A stretch of DNA of 64,000 nucleotides from Congeria kusceri (taxonomy: Eukaryota > Mollusca > Bivalvia > Myida > Dreissenidae), in contig CM051034.1 in NCBI GenBank assembly GCA_027627225.1, positions 13,211,261-13,275,260 of the forward strand. Direction: 5' to 3'. The notes beneath the pieces were generated by a model. It ran no database searches and was not told the origin of the DNA. It was given only the letters and a program-made list of their open reading frames with translations. The translations under genes were made by a program, and so were the position numbers. Of the stretch, positions 47,559 through 61,200 are shown in pieces; position 1 is the stretch's first letter, and each line of letters opens with the position of its first letter.

Positions 47559-47712
47559 GAGGCTTGTCTTGGGAAACCCGGGCTCAATGCATGTGCACAG
47601 GCAAATCCAGGACGACACTTTCCGCCTACAGTGGATTTGTGTTTAGAAGAGACTTCCTTGAAACAGAAAATACCATAAAAGCGGAAAGTGTCGTCCGGAT
47701 TGCACAGGCCTC
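47559..47712. mobile_element. GAGGCGCG-family foldback MITE, copy 7 (heavily deleted)
   Basis: Starts gaggcttgtcttgggaaac, keeps the central gaagagacttccttgaaac block, and ends caggcctc. It lies in a pseudogene intron. Confidence 0.82.
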
Positions 47713-47907
47713 AAATGTTGATTTATTCATCTTGTTTAATATATATGTTTTGTCCATTTCACTCGTTTAAAGAAATCAGACCTATTGGTCTGGAATAACT
47801 TTTTAATAACCAGTTTTGCTACAATTTCTTCTTATTTTTTATGAATAAATCGTAGTGAATGTTGCTCATAATACATAGTACATCACACGTTCCGTTCCAT
47901 TCCTCAG

Positions 47908-48035
47908 ACTGCCCGTACGGTGACGTCAACTTTTCCAGGTGTAGGGCGATGATGAACGACCCCAACGGTCCCGGAAACTGCTACAGCCTGTCGCGGCGCA
48001 CGGAGTGCTGCAGTTCTAAAACGCTTCCAACCAAG
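47908..48035 (+). pseudogene. Pseudogene block 7, frameshifted
   Basis: It starts DCPYGDVNFSRCRAMMNDPN and loses 13 nt net after TECC. This removes the last module cysteine and shifts the exit phase from 1 to 0. Confidence 0.83.
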
Positions 48036-48410
48036 GTGAGTACACCGGAAGTCGTCGGCCAGTTTGTAACTCCTTAGTCTTACGTCGATTTATTGTGAGG
48101 AAACAATCACTAGATTAACAAGTATAACAAAGTAATTGACATGTAAATTAAAAAGTATCTTAACATTCTACGATAAATGATTAACTAACGGACTGATGAC
48201 ATATGATGCATTCTGGGTTAACTGTCGAGCTGTATAGAGACCATTAAACACCATGTTATTTAAAAGAAGAATTTATTTGGTAGTATTGTGCAAACCGACA
48301 TGCAGTTTATAATTATTTGTATAAGATACAAAAACCATCAATGCTAGTTCGGGCATATTTGCCTATACATAATATTTGCCGGTTTGACCCCCGGTGCTCT
48401 GTGCCCGCAG

Positions 48411-48545
48411 GTTGCGAGTACGGTGACCACTGGAAAGACTACTGCGTCACACACGTGATGCCGCCAAACGTGACAACCGAGTGCAGCAAGTTCGCCACGC
48501 AGTGCTGCCAGACCTGCCGTCACTTCCGGGAGCAGGGGTTTCCAG
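48411..48545 (+). pseudogene. Pseudogene block 8 (intact module)
   Basis: 135 nt, open, good splice sites. It encodes GCEYGDHWKDYCVTHVMPPN ... QCCQTCRHFREQGFPG, nearly identical to gene exon 56937-57071. Confidence 0.85.
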
Positions 48546-49428
48546 GTAACCACGGTCACGTGGTTGATATTCACGTAAATACTTATGACGAATCTTGCTC
48601 TCGCATATGTGTGTGTGTGCGCGTGCGTGCGTGCGTGCGCGCGTGCGTGCGCGCGTGTGTGTTTGTCTAAATACGGCTTAGACTCATGTATACGTTAGTG
48701 GCCGCCATTTATAGGCTTCACAAATAATCTTACATGGAGTATACATTTAAAATCCTCTAACAATAGGTAGGACGCTGTTCAATTCATTTGTTGCAAAATA
48801 GTGGACATGCCTTATCATCCCATGTGCAAACTGCAAGAGGTACGCCGATGACATTGTGAATGTCTCGTCAATGGCGTACGTGCGACTATGCAACTATGCA
48901 AGATGATAAGATTTTATCAACTGGTCCAAAGTCATCCCGAGTCGCCATTAATTCCGTTGATAATATCACATTTTAAAATGTGTGGCTACTTTTGCAAGTC
49001 CAATGGTGTTTGTATTCTGTATCACTACCGTGTGTGTATGTCCTACAATAACATGATCATAAAGGTTTAGAAGACTTTGGACAACTGCTTAAAACCAAAA
49101 ATATTAAAATCCATTACATCTATAATAGTCATTTTCGAATAAAATTCAGGCACCGGTATTTTAAATACGAAAATTATCAAGCTAATATAGGATAGTACAA
49201 TACATGGTCATTGTTTATACAACGATACATTCAAGTTCCCTACATGCTTGTGAGTGGATATCGCTTGTAATTCTTATGCTTAATGTACAGTTTTACTATA
49301 AACGATTAAGACGGATAATGCTTGTTTCGGCAATATCAATATTAATAGTATTGAAATATATATGTACACTCACTATATCCTTTACATCCGCGATTAAATT
49401 CCTAACTGTAACATACCCCCTCCTCCAG

Positions 49429-49569
49429 GCTGCCAACACGACGACCTTGACCCTGCCCGCTGCAAGGCGTACATGGATGACGACAAGGGCACGGCCAACT
49501 GCTACAACACCGCCATCCGGTCCCAGTGCTGTCTCACGTGCCACAAGATCGAGAACAAAAGCGCACGTG
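49429..49569 (+). pseudogene. Pseudogene block 9 (intact module)
   Basis: 141 nt with a strong pyrimidine-rich acceptor and gtatga donor. It encodes GCQHDDLDPARCKAYMDDDK ... SQCCLTCHKIENKSARG. The usual YGD is HDD here. Confidence 0.85.
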
Positions 49570-50089
49570 GTATGATATATAGTTATATACGTATCTTAAT
49601 TGGTAAAATTGTTCTCAATGTTAGTTTGCAACTTACCATCGTATTGTCTGTGCATATGTGTGGGTATACAATGTAGTATAATATTATTATCCTTCATTAT
49701 CTCACATGGTGAGAGCCATGTTCGATTTTATAATAATTTGATAGGAATTATTTTAAATGGTAAAATACAGCATGCGTGAACTCTTTATTTCCTGTTTCAT
49801 TATATATATATATCATTTACACATAATTGCCACGTGTCCGTTACAGATATCAGTTAGCGATAATACATGTTTCGTTCTTCTAATTTTCGAAGACTGGTTA
49901 TTTATTGTAGTGAAAACATTTTTTAACTTTTTATGTATTTATAGAACATACTATCATTTAAAGCTTTCCAGCTTAACGAACCAGTGAGGACGTTGCTGCC
50001 AATATTAAAATGAACCACATACAATCCGATACTGAAACATATGCGTGCAAGAATTGTATAAATGTATATGTAACGTGTTGTCTGCTGCA

Positions 50090-50190
50090 TGCTGTGTCTA
50101 TGAGTGCGAGACCCAGTTCAACGACACCCTGGGTTACGGTCACTGCTACTCACTGCAGACACAGATCGACTGTCTGCAGACACAGATCGA
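50090..50190 (+). pseudogene. Pseudogene block 10, acceptor lost
   Basis: The sequence matches the GCVYGD exon, but the preceding AG is now at. A short deletion removes GDSKPR, and an 18-bp stretch (cagacacagatcgactg) is duplicated in tandem. Confidence 0.8.
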
Positions 50191-50421
50191 CTGGTGTCAA
50201 AAAACCTTAAAATTCTGTATGATTACTTAGAATTCAATACAAATCCAACTTCGCGTTGGAAATATCAGCAAGCATGAACATTGTAGATCTTTGTCTTCAT
50301 GTAAATGTTTGTCCTACGATTCAGTCGCCGACAAATAATTTTCAATCGATTGCAAAATACGAACTTCTTACATATACATATGCATATGTATATTAAATTT
50401 ATGTTTAATATTATTTGGCAG

Positions 50422-50501
50422 GATTGGAATGCTGTGAAACGTGCAGCCGCCTCGGACATCCGGGTCCCGGAGGCCACGTTGTTATGACGTCACTAGGTTA
50501 G
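50422..50501 (+). pseudogene. Pseudogene terminal block
   Basis: It encodes (G)LECCETCSRLGHPGPGG then HVVMTSLG and TAG. It parallels the last exon of the sister gene at 52125-52210. Confidence 0.82.
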
Positions 50502-51514
50502 GGGCCGGAAACGAGTCAGTTACGTGGGAAAACGTGCACTTGGATTTAATATGTAACGATGTTGAAGTAACTGTCTAGATTAAATATTTCGTTTGGAATT
50601 GTTGATGTTTTGATATAAACCACTAGTGTATGCATTAAACAATCAAATTAACGTGGAAATTACATTCATTGAATATCCTACGACTAGAAAATATGAAATA
50701 TAAAAGAAGTTCATTTGTATTTGTTATTTGCCTTCTAACAGTTTATAAGTAGTTTTGTTTATATTTTTCATAAGAATCCCCTGTTTGTGCTATTGCTAAA
50801 GCAAGAATGTCGTAATTTTACTTCTAATGGCAAATTATACTTTTTTGTTTCACAATTTTTTTAAATATAAAAAAGTCCGTTAAAATAATGTTTGTTTATT
50901 GCGAAACCAACTGCTCATTTATTTGATTACAAGTCCGAATATTAAATAATTCAATATGCATTTTACTCAAAATGAAGATTTTTTTTTTGAAGTTTTACTG
51001 ATTATTTTTAGAAATGAAGATTTGTGTAGATCTTGCATGGAAATAATAGTTGAAAACCAGACTATGCGAAACATCGTTAGACAGTCAGACATATCTGACT
51101 GGAGTACTAGTATACGTGTCTGACCGATCTAATAAAATAATACTGTGTGACTGATATTGCTGCATACGCTATATATTTTTGTTTACCAAAAAATGTCCAC
51201 TGTTATTTATTTTGCACACAGACTGGACACACCCGGTGCTCGACTTCTCTAAAATTTCCAGTGATTCATATAGTTACATGTGTTCATATTACTGGAGTAA
51301 ACTTGTCAAATAATAACGCCCACATCAAGAAAAAAGGGTTTTGTCTTGCAAGTTATACTTGTTTCTAACAATTCATACATTATTTACTAATTCTCCATAC
51401 ATCATTTATATAACTAACTTATAATGTTCATGTTGTATATAATAAGTTACTCCCTATATAATTCCTACTCTTTTAAATAATCTTTAAATACTTGGATTAA
51501 AGTAAAAAATATTT
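50502..51514. other. Spacer between the convergent copies
   Basis: AT-rich, no gene seen. With 51515-52124 it forms the 1.6-kb gap between the 3' ends of pseudogene and gene. Confidence 0.45.
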
Positions 51515-51746
51515 GAGGCGTGTCGTGGGAAAACCTGGCTTAAGGCATGTGCGTAAAGTGTCGTCCCGGATTAGCCTGTGCAGTCCGCACAGACTTATCC
51601 AGGACGACACTTTCCGCCTGCAGTAGATTTATGTTTAGAAGAGTCTTCCTTGAAACAGAAAATACCATAAAAGCGGACAGCCTGTGCTAATCCGGGACGA
51701 CACTTTACGCATATGCCTTAAGCCCGGGTTTCCTACGACACGCCTC
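51515..51746. mobile_element. GAGGCGCG-family foldback MITE, copy 8
   Basis: The ends GAGGCGTGTCGTGGGAAAAC and ctacgacacgcctc. First internal hairpin intact, second reduced. It sits between the two convergent genes. Confidence 0.9.
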
Positions 51747-52124
51747 ATATCCATTTAAGCTGATATTCTGTACCCGCACCTGCATTGTATGTCGTTTTGA
51801 ATATGTGGTATTTAGTGTCAATTATGGTGTCTGACATCTCTGAAAGAGGTTTCTCACAAATAAGCAAATTAAACAATCAAGAGAAAACGTGTATACATTT
51901 TCATAAAGACAACAAGAACAACGTAATATCAAAATCTTAAACACCTGCTGAACATTTATCCATTTGCTCGAGTCCGACGCCTATCTCAAATTGGACAAAT
52001 AACCAAAACAACTCGAAAAATGTTTATACTATATCATATGAACATAAGATCAAAGTAACATCATCGATGTCTGCTCGGCACATAGATTGGAGTCCGACGA
52101 CAATACGTAGATGGGGCCCATGGC

Positions 52125-52210
52125 CTATCCTAACGCAACGGGTCCGGCGCCGATGGGGCCGCCGGGGCCCGGATGTCCAAATCGACTGCAGGTCTCACAA
52201 CACTCTAACC
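52125..52210 (-). CDS. PLAC-module gene terminal exon
   Basis: It encodes (G)LECCETCSRFGHPGPGGP then IGAGPVALG and stops at TAG 52125-52127. Acceptor tctccag. The Gly/Pro-rich end is also seen in the pseudogene. Confidence 0.87.
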
Positions 52211-55200
52211 CTGGAGATAGAAGACAAGCAATTGTAATAAATAAAAATGTCGTCCATTGAAACCCAGAAGGACTAAATTTGACTTTTTTTGCACATTTGC
52301 TGACGACACGTTCTGTCTTTCAAAGGACGATGTACGATCTTACTAGTAAAGTACCAGTTATAATAAACTGTACTTATCATCATGGTCAATTCGATTAGAA
52401 ATGGGAACACATCAGAAGAAGTTTTGATTAAAAACGCTTATTAAGCGAGTTATTTAATACCGAATCTTTTTTTCAAAATGTACAACATTGCATGGACACA
52501 AACATGAACTTACTTGTACGTAGGGAATACACCAAAGTGGTTCAGACCTATTAGGCGCGCAACGACCTTTGTTTATAAACGGATTCGTATTTGCTGTTAT
52601 TTTCTTTTCTTAAATATTTGTAAATTATACATACATTGCACTTGCGTACATACCTCTAGTCATACACTGTGTCCGCGCGGCTTCTTCGTTTGGTATATAG
52701 AGATGACAGTTGGCAGGACTCTTGTCGCCATACTTGCAGTCTGCAATATCAATGGCTTTCTCAAACCTGGTATCGATGTAAGATCAGAATAAAGATAACA
52801 CATATACTGTTAATATGATTAGGAGTTTGTCAGGGAAAATTGCATGGAAAATGAATGGGTATGACGTATACCAAAACGTTTGATGACAACACGTGGTATG
52901 CCAGTACCTAACAAAGCTCACCTGGGTTGTTGGAGACTACAAACTGTTCACACATACCACAACACATGGTATACCAGTACCTAACAATGCTCACCCGGGT
53001 TGTTGGAGACTACAAACTGTTCACACATCCCACAACACATGGTATACCAGTACCTAACAACGCTCACCAGGGTTGCTGGAGACTACAAACTGTTCACACA
53101 TCCCACAACACATGGTATACCAATACCTAACAATGCTCACCCGGGTTGCTTGAGCCTACAAACTGTTCACACGTCTCATAACACATGGTATACCAGTACC
53201 TAACAATGCTCGCCTTGGTTGCTTGAGCCTACAAACTGTTCACACGTCTCACAACACATGGTATACCAGTACCTAACAATGCTCACCTTGGTTGCTTGAG
53301 CCTACAAACTGTTCACACGTCTCACAACACATGGTATACAAGTACCTAACAATGCTCACCTGGGTTGGTGGAGACTACAAACTGTTCACACGTCTCACAA
53401 CACATGGTATACCAGTACCTAACAATGCTCACCTTGGTTGCTTGAGCCTACAAACTGTTCACACGTCTCACAACACATGGTATACCAGTACCTAACAATG
53501 CTCACCTGGGTTGGTGGAGACTACAAACTGTTCACACGTCTCACAACACATGGTATACCAGTACCTAACAATGCTCACCTGGGTTGTTGGAGACTACAAA
53601 CTGTTCACACGTCTCACAACACATGGTATACCAGTACCTAACAATGCTCACCTGGGTTGCTGGATAATACAAACTGTTCACACGTCTCACAACACATGGT
53701 ATACCAGTACCTAACAATGCTCACCTGGGTTGCTGGAGAATACAAACTGTTCACACGTCTCACAACACATGGTATACCAGTACCTAACAATGCTCGCCTG
53801 GGTTATTAGAGACTACAAACTGTTCACACGTCTCACAACACATGGTATACCAGTACCTAACAATGCTCACCTGGGTTGTTGGAGACTACAAACTGTTCAC
53901 TTGTCTCACAACACATGGTATACCAGTACCTAACAATGCTCACCAGGGTTGCTAGAGACTACAAACTGTTCACACGTCTCACAACACATGGTATACCAGT
54001 ACCTAACAATACTCACCTGGGTTGCTTGAGCCTACAAACTGTTCACACGTCTCATAACACATGGTATACCAGTACCTAACAATGCTCAACTGGGTTGTTG
54101 GAGACTTCAAACTGTTCACACGTCTCACAACACATGGTATACCAGTACCTAACAATACTCACCAGGGTTGCTGGAGACTACAAACTGTTCACACGTCTCA
54201 CAACACATGGTATACCAGTACCTAACAATGCTCACCTGGGTTGGTGGAGACTACAAACTGTTCACACGTCTCACAACACATGGTATACCAGTACCTAACA
54301 ATACTCACCAGGGTTGCTAGAGACTACAAACTGTTCACACGTCCCACAACACATGGTATACCAGTACCTAACAATGCTCACCTGGGTTGCTGGAGAATAC
54401 AAACTGTTCACACGTCTCACAACACATGGTATACCAGTACCTAACAATGCTCACCTGGGTTGGTGGAGACTACAAACTGTTCACACGTCTCACAACACAT
54501 GGTATACCAGTACCTAACCTGCTCACCTGGGTTGTTGGAGACTACAAACTGTGCACACGTCTCACAACAGATGTCGCCCTGCTGGAAACACAGGAAAGCC
54601 GTCTCCTTGGTGATTGTAGGACAGAAGACGGCGTTTTGGTCTCCCCACTCGCAACCTAATCATACAATATTAACTTCTATAAAATCTGAATGGGTAGTGT
54701 GCAATGATTCAATGTAAATGTGTAATATGATATTTGATCGCCTACAAAAATTAAAAATATTTGAATCGGTGAAAGTAACATCCACTAGGAATAATAAGTA
54801 ATACGAATGCTTCGATTGACAAAATAAAAAAAGTCGAAGGTTCACTACTGTGTTTCTATATATAACTTGGAGGCATAGCGTAAAACTTCCTAAAATACTG
54901 GCGTGATTCACGAATTTAAAATAGGATTTATAGGTTTTACATGATTACAAATTTATAGGTTTCACATCATAACAAATTTATAGGTCTTACATGATTACAA
55001 ATTTATCGGTTTTACATGATTACAACACGTTCTTTGGTTAAGATTATTCCCACCATGATTGGAATTGTTCTTTGACTGTGCACAGGACCGGCAGCAGTCA
55101 ATCTGTGTCTGCAGAGAGTAGCAGTGGCCGTAACCGAGGGTGTCGTTGAACTGGGCCTCACACTCACGTGGTTTGCTGTCACCATAGACACAGCCTGTAG

Positions 55201-58200
55201 CAGACGACACGTTATATACTGTATACCATTGTTGCACGTACATGGTTTAGTGTTAGATTGTATTGAACGTGTTATTGTTGACCAAGAGTCATCTCTTGGC
55301 AAAATCGTGTGACTAGCTAATATTTGCAAAAGCCAACTGAAGGACAATGGTTTGATACATATTTGTCATACCACGTGCGTTGTTGTCCTCGATCTCGTGG
55401 CACGTGAGGCAGCACTGGGACCGGATGGCGGTGTTGTAGCAGTTGGCCGTGCCCTTGTCGTCACCCATGTACGCCTTGCAGCGGGCAGGGTCAAGGTCGC
55501 CGTACTGGCAGCCTGTACACATGTCGATAATCAATGAACATTGGTTGTTTTTTCTGTCACTTTCAAACTCATTGACAGCCAGTGGGGCGCGGGACGTGGA
55601 TTGGTTTTAATTACTTAATTAGTAAAATAAAGAGTAATTTTACTAATATGCCAATATTATTATCGATAATTTCGACCAATTACAATATATAGTAGGCATC
55701 ATGACTCAATGTCATATACTGTATTTGATCTACTTACTAATATACAGCTAAGAACGAAACGGCACTAGAGGCTCGAGCACTACGGTCTAATATTTTAATT
55801 CAGATATATATAAAGCCAATAACATTTTACTATGATTATTGAATAAACATTTTATTGCCCAAAATCAGATGAATGTAAGAATATAAGTCCAGAACATGTT
55901 GATGTTATAAATCAACTATTGTTGTGTAAAGCAGTGGCAATGTATAACAATGCATTGATGTGTATGAAATGTCGACAGATTTACAAATGGTACTAATAAT
56001 TGACTACTTTGGACTGGCTTACGCTTATAAGCTGTTGTGCATTTCGTCACAAACCAGGACATATATTATCTAAATACATGTAAAATGTGTAGCAAAAAAA
56101 ACAAAACAACAGAGGCGGATGTGTAAGGTAAGGATGTCTATCATCGGAGTAATGCGACAGAGACATTTGCTGTTAAAGTACAGTTTGATTCCGGGATGAT
56201 GCACTGAGCACTTTCTAACTATTGTTAGAGTGGGTGTATGTTAATTTAACTTCCATTCAGTCCTAAGCAAGAGTCTTACAATTGGAATCGAACCATTCCA
56301 GATTTCAATTTTGTTTTACGCACTGAATATCAATGAGCACGCCGTGCTGTGGAATGCAGTAGGACTAGGACGTCGATAAAATAGCAATAGTAATGCACCT
56401 ATCAATATTTTCCCCCAGTGGGGTGGGGGGGGGGGGGGAGCGGCGGATATACACCGGGGGAATTTAACTAATTGTATTTATTTTTTTATTTTTTTTTTGG
56501 GGGGGGGGGGGAGGGTGCTTATTCCCCACCAAAGAGCCAGGCATTTTTTGCCTGAATACCCTCAATGGGGGATGCTTAACTGATGTAGCCGGAGGCCATT
56601 ATTACCGGGATCCCAACAAATTCTATTTCCCGGGACCCGGAATCTTTCGGCACGTCATATTCCGCCTGTCGGGAATTGTTTTCAGTCTAAAGTCCCGTAT
56701 ATACCCGCCGCTCCCCCTTGGGGAAAATATTGATAAATGCATAAATGTTCAGACACAGTCAAACATCACAGTACAGCCATGTAACGTCGACGGATCCATT
56801 TTGCGAGGTAGCCTGAAGGCAACTTTGCAGTATATGAGTACCGGGAGTAGCGTGATCGTACGTAACGATGTATCCGGAAACACAAATCTACACGCGGCCG
56901 GCGACATATGGTTACCAATCACGTGACCACTGTTACCTGGGAACCCCTGCTCCCGGAAGTGACGGCAGGTCTGGCAGCACTGCGTGGCAAACTTGCTGCA
57001 CTCGGTTGCCACGTTGGGCGGCACCACGTGCGCGGCACAGTAATCCTTCCAGTGGTCGCCGTACTCGCAACCTGCGGGCACAGGACAGAGCATCGGGGGT
57101 CAACCATTTCGGCAGATGAGGCATAGGTTTTAAGCGAATATTAACAGAATTACCATTGATGGGTGCTATGTCTTAAAATAATTCCCAACTGCACGTTTGT
57201 TTACACACGGCTTCTTACTGAATGTCTCTACAGTTAAATGGTATATTTAGCAATCCAAGCCTAAATTTCGTAACAATACAGTCCAACCATCCAGTTTGCA
57301 ACGTATGTGACCATCAGCCATAAATGTATGGTGAATGTTTAAACTATGTTGTAAGTGAGTGGTCAATAACTCCGTAATATGTGTTTGTTCTCTCACGTCA
57401 AATAGACGTTCAGCTGAGGAGTTACAAAATGGCAGACGATTTGCGGTTTACATCTTTGTGCACTCACCGTGGTTGGAGGCGTTGTAGTACTCCGCGCACG
57501 TGTCACAGCACTCCGTGCGCCGCGACTGGCTGTAGCAATTTCCGGGACCGTTTGTGTCGTTCATCATCGCACTGCACGTGGCCACGTTGACGTCACCGTA
57601 CGGACAGCCTGAAGAACGGAGCGGTAGTTGTGGGATTATGTAGCGCCATATTGGATTAAAAATTTATGACATTTCAACATCATTAGTCACGTGAAAGTGT
57701 AGCATAAATAATAATGAGGAAGGTTACTCCGGGAAAGTTAAATGTCCGGTTTATTTCCCACTAAAATGGACACAGCTGAGGAGCGAAGCAAGTGCCGGTC
57801 TGTTTAATTAACGAATTGAAAAACATTTATGCTAATGAACATTTGTGCTAATTACCCGTTTTACCAATGCATTTCGTAATGGTACGTATTCGCTCGACCG
57901 ATCTAAATTACAAAGTAATAAAACTATCGTCATGTAATACTCGTATTATATAACTCCGACATACCTGGATTGCCTGTGGTGGTCAGGTGGGCGCACGTAT
58001 AACAGCAATTAGCGGGGTCATTAAGACACGTGGCCTTAATGGAGCCGTCCTTCTTCTTATTCTGACATTCAACCGGTGTGACGTCACCGTACTCACAGCC
58101 TGTGACGTCACAAGAAAAGAATTATAAAATGAAACTTCAGTCGCACTGTTTAACTACATAATTCACATGGTAAGGGGCGTAAATAAACAGAACGCTTTCG

Positions 58201-61200
58201 TTTAATGATTGTGAACATTACATAATCAGGATATACTGGCAGTTGTAATCGACAAGAAATCACCTTAAAAATGTACAATAATAAGATCTATATCATTGAT
58301 AAAAAATGATTCATCTTAATAAAGTACATGTAGTTCCATCTTACGGAAGGCGGCGTCTTACCGGAAAAGGAAGTGTTTTTGTGGCGCAGACACGATGCGC
58401 AACACCCGGCCTCGTATTGGTTGCAGTATTTGGCGATGTTCGGTTCCACGACGTTGGAGCTACAAAACGCCTCGTACTGGTTGCCGTAGAGACATTCTGT
58501 GAGAAGAAGACGATTTTATTGACCAGTTTGATTCAGAAAAACATTTTACATAATGCACATATTAAAGGGACTTTGTCATCGAAAAGCCTCATGGGGGCAA
58601 TTTCTTTAAAAAAAATCTGAAACAGGGTATATATAATGGGAAGAGAGTGTACGCATTCTGAGATAAAAATCAATTTATAATATGGGTTGTGTTTGTTTGG
58701 CCCTTGTCCTGTTTCCATTTTGACGTCAGAATTGTGAGCATTTTGTATAACCATAGTTTACAAACGACTCCTTACCAAGCATGATTGCGCAGTTGGTTAA
58801 AGCGATGTCTACTGCCATTTCTTCGTATGACTCCTAAGTCGTGAGTTCGATACTCGCTTGGGGTTTTAATTTTTTTCAGGCTTTTTTAAAATTAGTTTTT
58901 ATCAAATATCTTATCGTGTATTATATTATTTTATTTATTTAATGCACATGTCTTAGTAAAGCGCATTTCTATCAAATAATATAATTTATAGTGCAAAAGG
59001 AAGCCAATATTTCGTTGACATAGTCCCTTTAATACAAGGGAATTTGACTAATTTTATTTTTGAGGTCTAATTCCTCACCCTAGAATCAAGCAGTTTTGTC
59101 TATCTCCCCACAGTGGGAGGTGTTTTGTGTACAAAAATGGCCAGTGGCCCGGGGGGAAAGGGGGCAATAATACCGGGAATTATAATCCGACCAAAGTCTA
59201 TTTCCCGGGACCCGGAATCATTCGGCGTGTCAAATTCCGGCATGTCGGGAATCGCTTTCAGTCTAATGCCCCGTATATGCAGGCCGCTCTCCACACCCCT
59301 GGGGGGAAATATTGATAGACGCATACATTAGCACCATATTAAAAGGGACTTTTAAAACTTGTTCAAATAGAAACAAAACGACCAGCTTTTTTTCTGAAAA
59401 CATTTTTCGTCTTTTTTGGACGGCAAGGTTTGTTTGAACCATGTATATTAACATACTGCAGAGCTGTCCCCACTAAGGTGAACATGGTGCAAAGTTATTT
59501 TCCATTCTTTGTCCATTTTCACTGTTTGTGCACTAGTTTTAATATCAGTATTATAATCAATTGTTTCCACGATGTTTTCATTTTTTAGCGTAATATTATT
59601 ATTACCTGCTACAGGATCGACGGACGCTAGGCTCGAGTTGACACACAGTCCGGATACACACCACTATAATTATGTAAAAACATGTATATGTTACATTTCA
59701 CAAAATGGCGATTCTTTGCAAGTACATGTATTCAACTATTACATGTACGAAGTAACAATTCCACGTCATTCATTTACATGCTTTGAGGCAGCCCGATCAT
59801 AAAATATTGACAATGTCGTTGCTTGTGGAAAATCATGCAAAAACTTGTAATGAAAGGAAAATGATAAACTAACTGTACCAATTTCTAAGGAAGAAGTTTT
59901 CTCTATAAAATTATGAAAATTAATCATAAAATTCCATAATATATAGAGGATATTTCTGGTTTCGGTAGAATATAGATTTAAATTCACGAGTGATCATAGA
60001 AATTTATATTTTTACGAGTGAATTGCTATTTTAATTGCTATATAAGTGGATTTTATTGGATAATATCGCGGGACTCATTTTACAATTTTGAGGCCGGCAT
60101 CGTTGACGGTCCGATTCATTTACTGTTTTAAATCGGGAACAAGTATGAAACAGTGAAAATTATCCGAGTGGTAATTTGCAATGTTTTACACAGTGAATTA
60201 CCCATTTTATTTCACTGATATTTTCCAATAAAGTACTGAAAAACATAAAATAAATTGTTTAAATGTGGAAGATCTAAGGCGATGGAATTGAAATTATTAT
60301 TGAATTGAACAGTATCAAATACTAATATTATTAAAATCAGCGTTTCCTCCATTAGTTGTCGCAGTCAGCGAGCGGATGGTATAGTAGCGTCAGACTGTAT
60401 ATGATTTTAATGAGATTGATTACATACATGATTATCAAAAACGCGACTGAATACGTGACCGGACCTTGCCGCTGGCACACGGAACCCCGTCACCGGCCGG
60501 AAGTGGGTCGCACGTGGCGGTGGAGGGGTTGTAGCAGCGCATGTCCAGACAGATGCCGGAGAAGTCGACCCGGTAGTTGGGGTCCGTTCGGCAGAAGTAG
60601 GACTTGAGTCCGTAGATGGACTTGCAGTCGTCGTCGGCGCTCATCGGCGGCCCAAAGAAGGTTTCTAGTATACGATAGCAGTAAACGTTTCACGTTATGT
60701 GGGCGTTGATTGGGATCGTTTATTACGTGAAACATCGGGGTATCTGTATAATTGAGGCGTGTCGTGGGAAAACCGGGCTTAATGCATGTGCGTAAAGTGT
60801 CGTTCCGGATTAGTCTGTGCAGTCCGCTCAAGCTAATCCATGACGATACTTTACGCTCATGCATTAAGTCCGGGTTTCCCACGACACGCCTCATATATAT
60901 TAGTCTCTCGAGAATCGGAGACGAATGACAGTCTTTGTTAGTATACTCGATCCAAGCAAAGTGATTTCGAGCTTGTAGGATTCGTCTGTATTCATGCGTA
61001 ATCTTAAAATTTAAGACGTTTGAATACTCTCGGCATCACTGTGCTGAAACATCAGCAAAATAGCACCCATATAACCTTAGCCTTTATTCATTTAAAAAGA
61101 AAAGCCTATTTTAAAGAGTTAATCGTTTAAACAATCTTACCAGGAGTGGATCTGTTGAATGCGGCACAGCTTTTGCAGCACCAGGTGTTCCCTACTTCCG

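Larger units (their letters stand above)
22602..50501 (+). pseudogene. Decayed copy of the secreted PLAC-module gene (inverted relative to 52.1-63.5 kb)
   Basis: Eleven exon-like blocks in the same order as the - strand gene are at 22602-22678, 44560-44728, 45141-45296, 45687-45886, 46614-46711, 47331-47435, 47908-48035, 48411-48545, 49429-49569, about 50090-50190 and 50422-50501. Several keep the exact length of their partner (77, 169, 156, 200, 135 and 141 nt), so it is a genomic duplicate, not a retrocopy. Lesions: TAA at 45281, TAG at 45728, a 37-nt deletion plus a changed donor at 46711, a 30-nt deletion at 47338, a net 13-nt frameshifting loss near 48015, a lost AG acceptor near 50089 and no counterpart to the GCEWGD exon. 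The 22-kb gap after the first block is filled by repeats. No first exon was found. A truncated product or expressed RNA cannot be excluded. Confidence 0.85.

Noticed and set aside
52927..54659. 67-residue repeated open frames on the + strand
   Set aside because: They are the antisense of the 73-bp donor minisatellite; the meaningful strand is minus.
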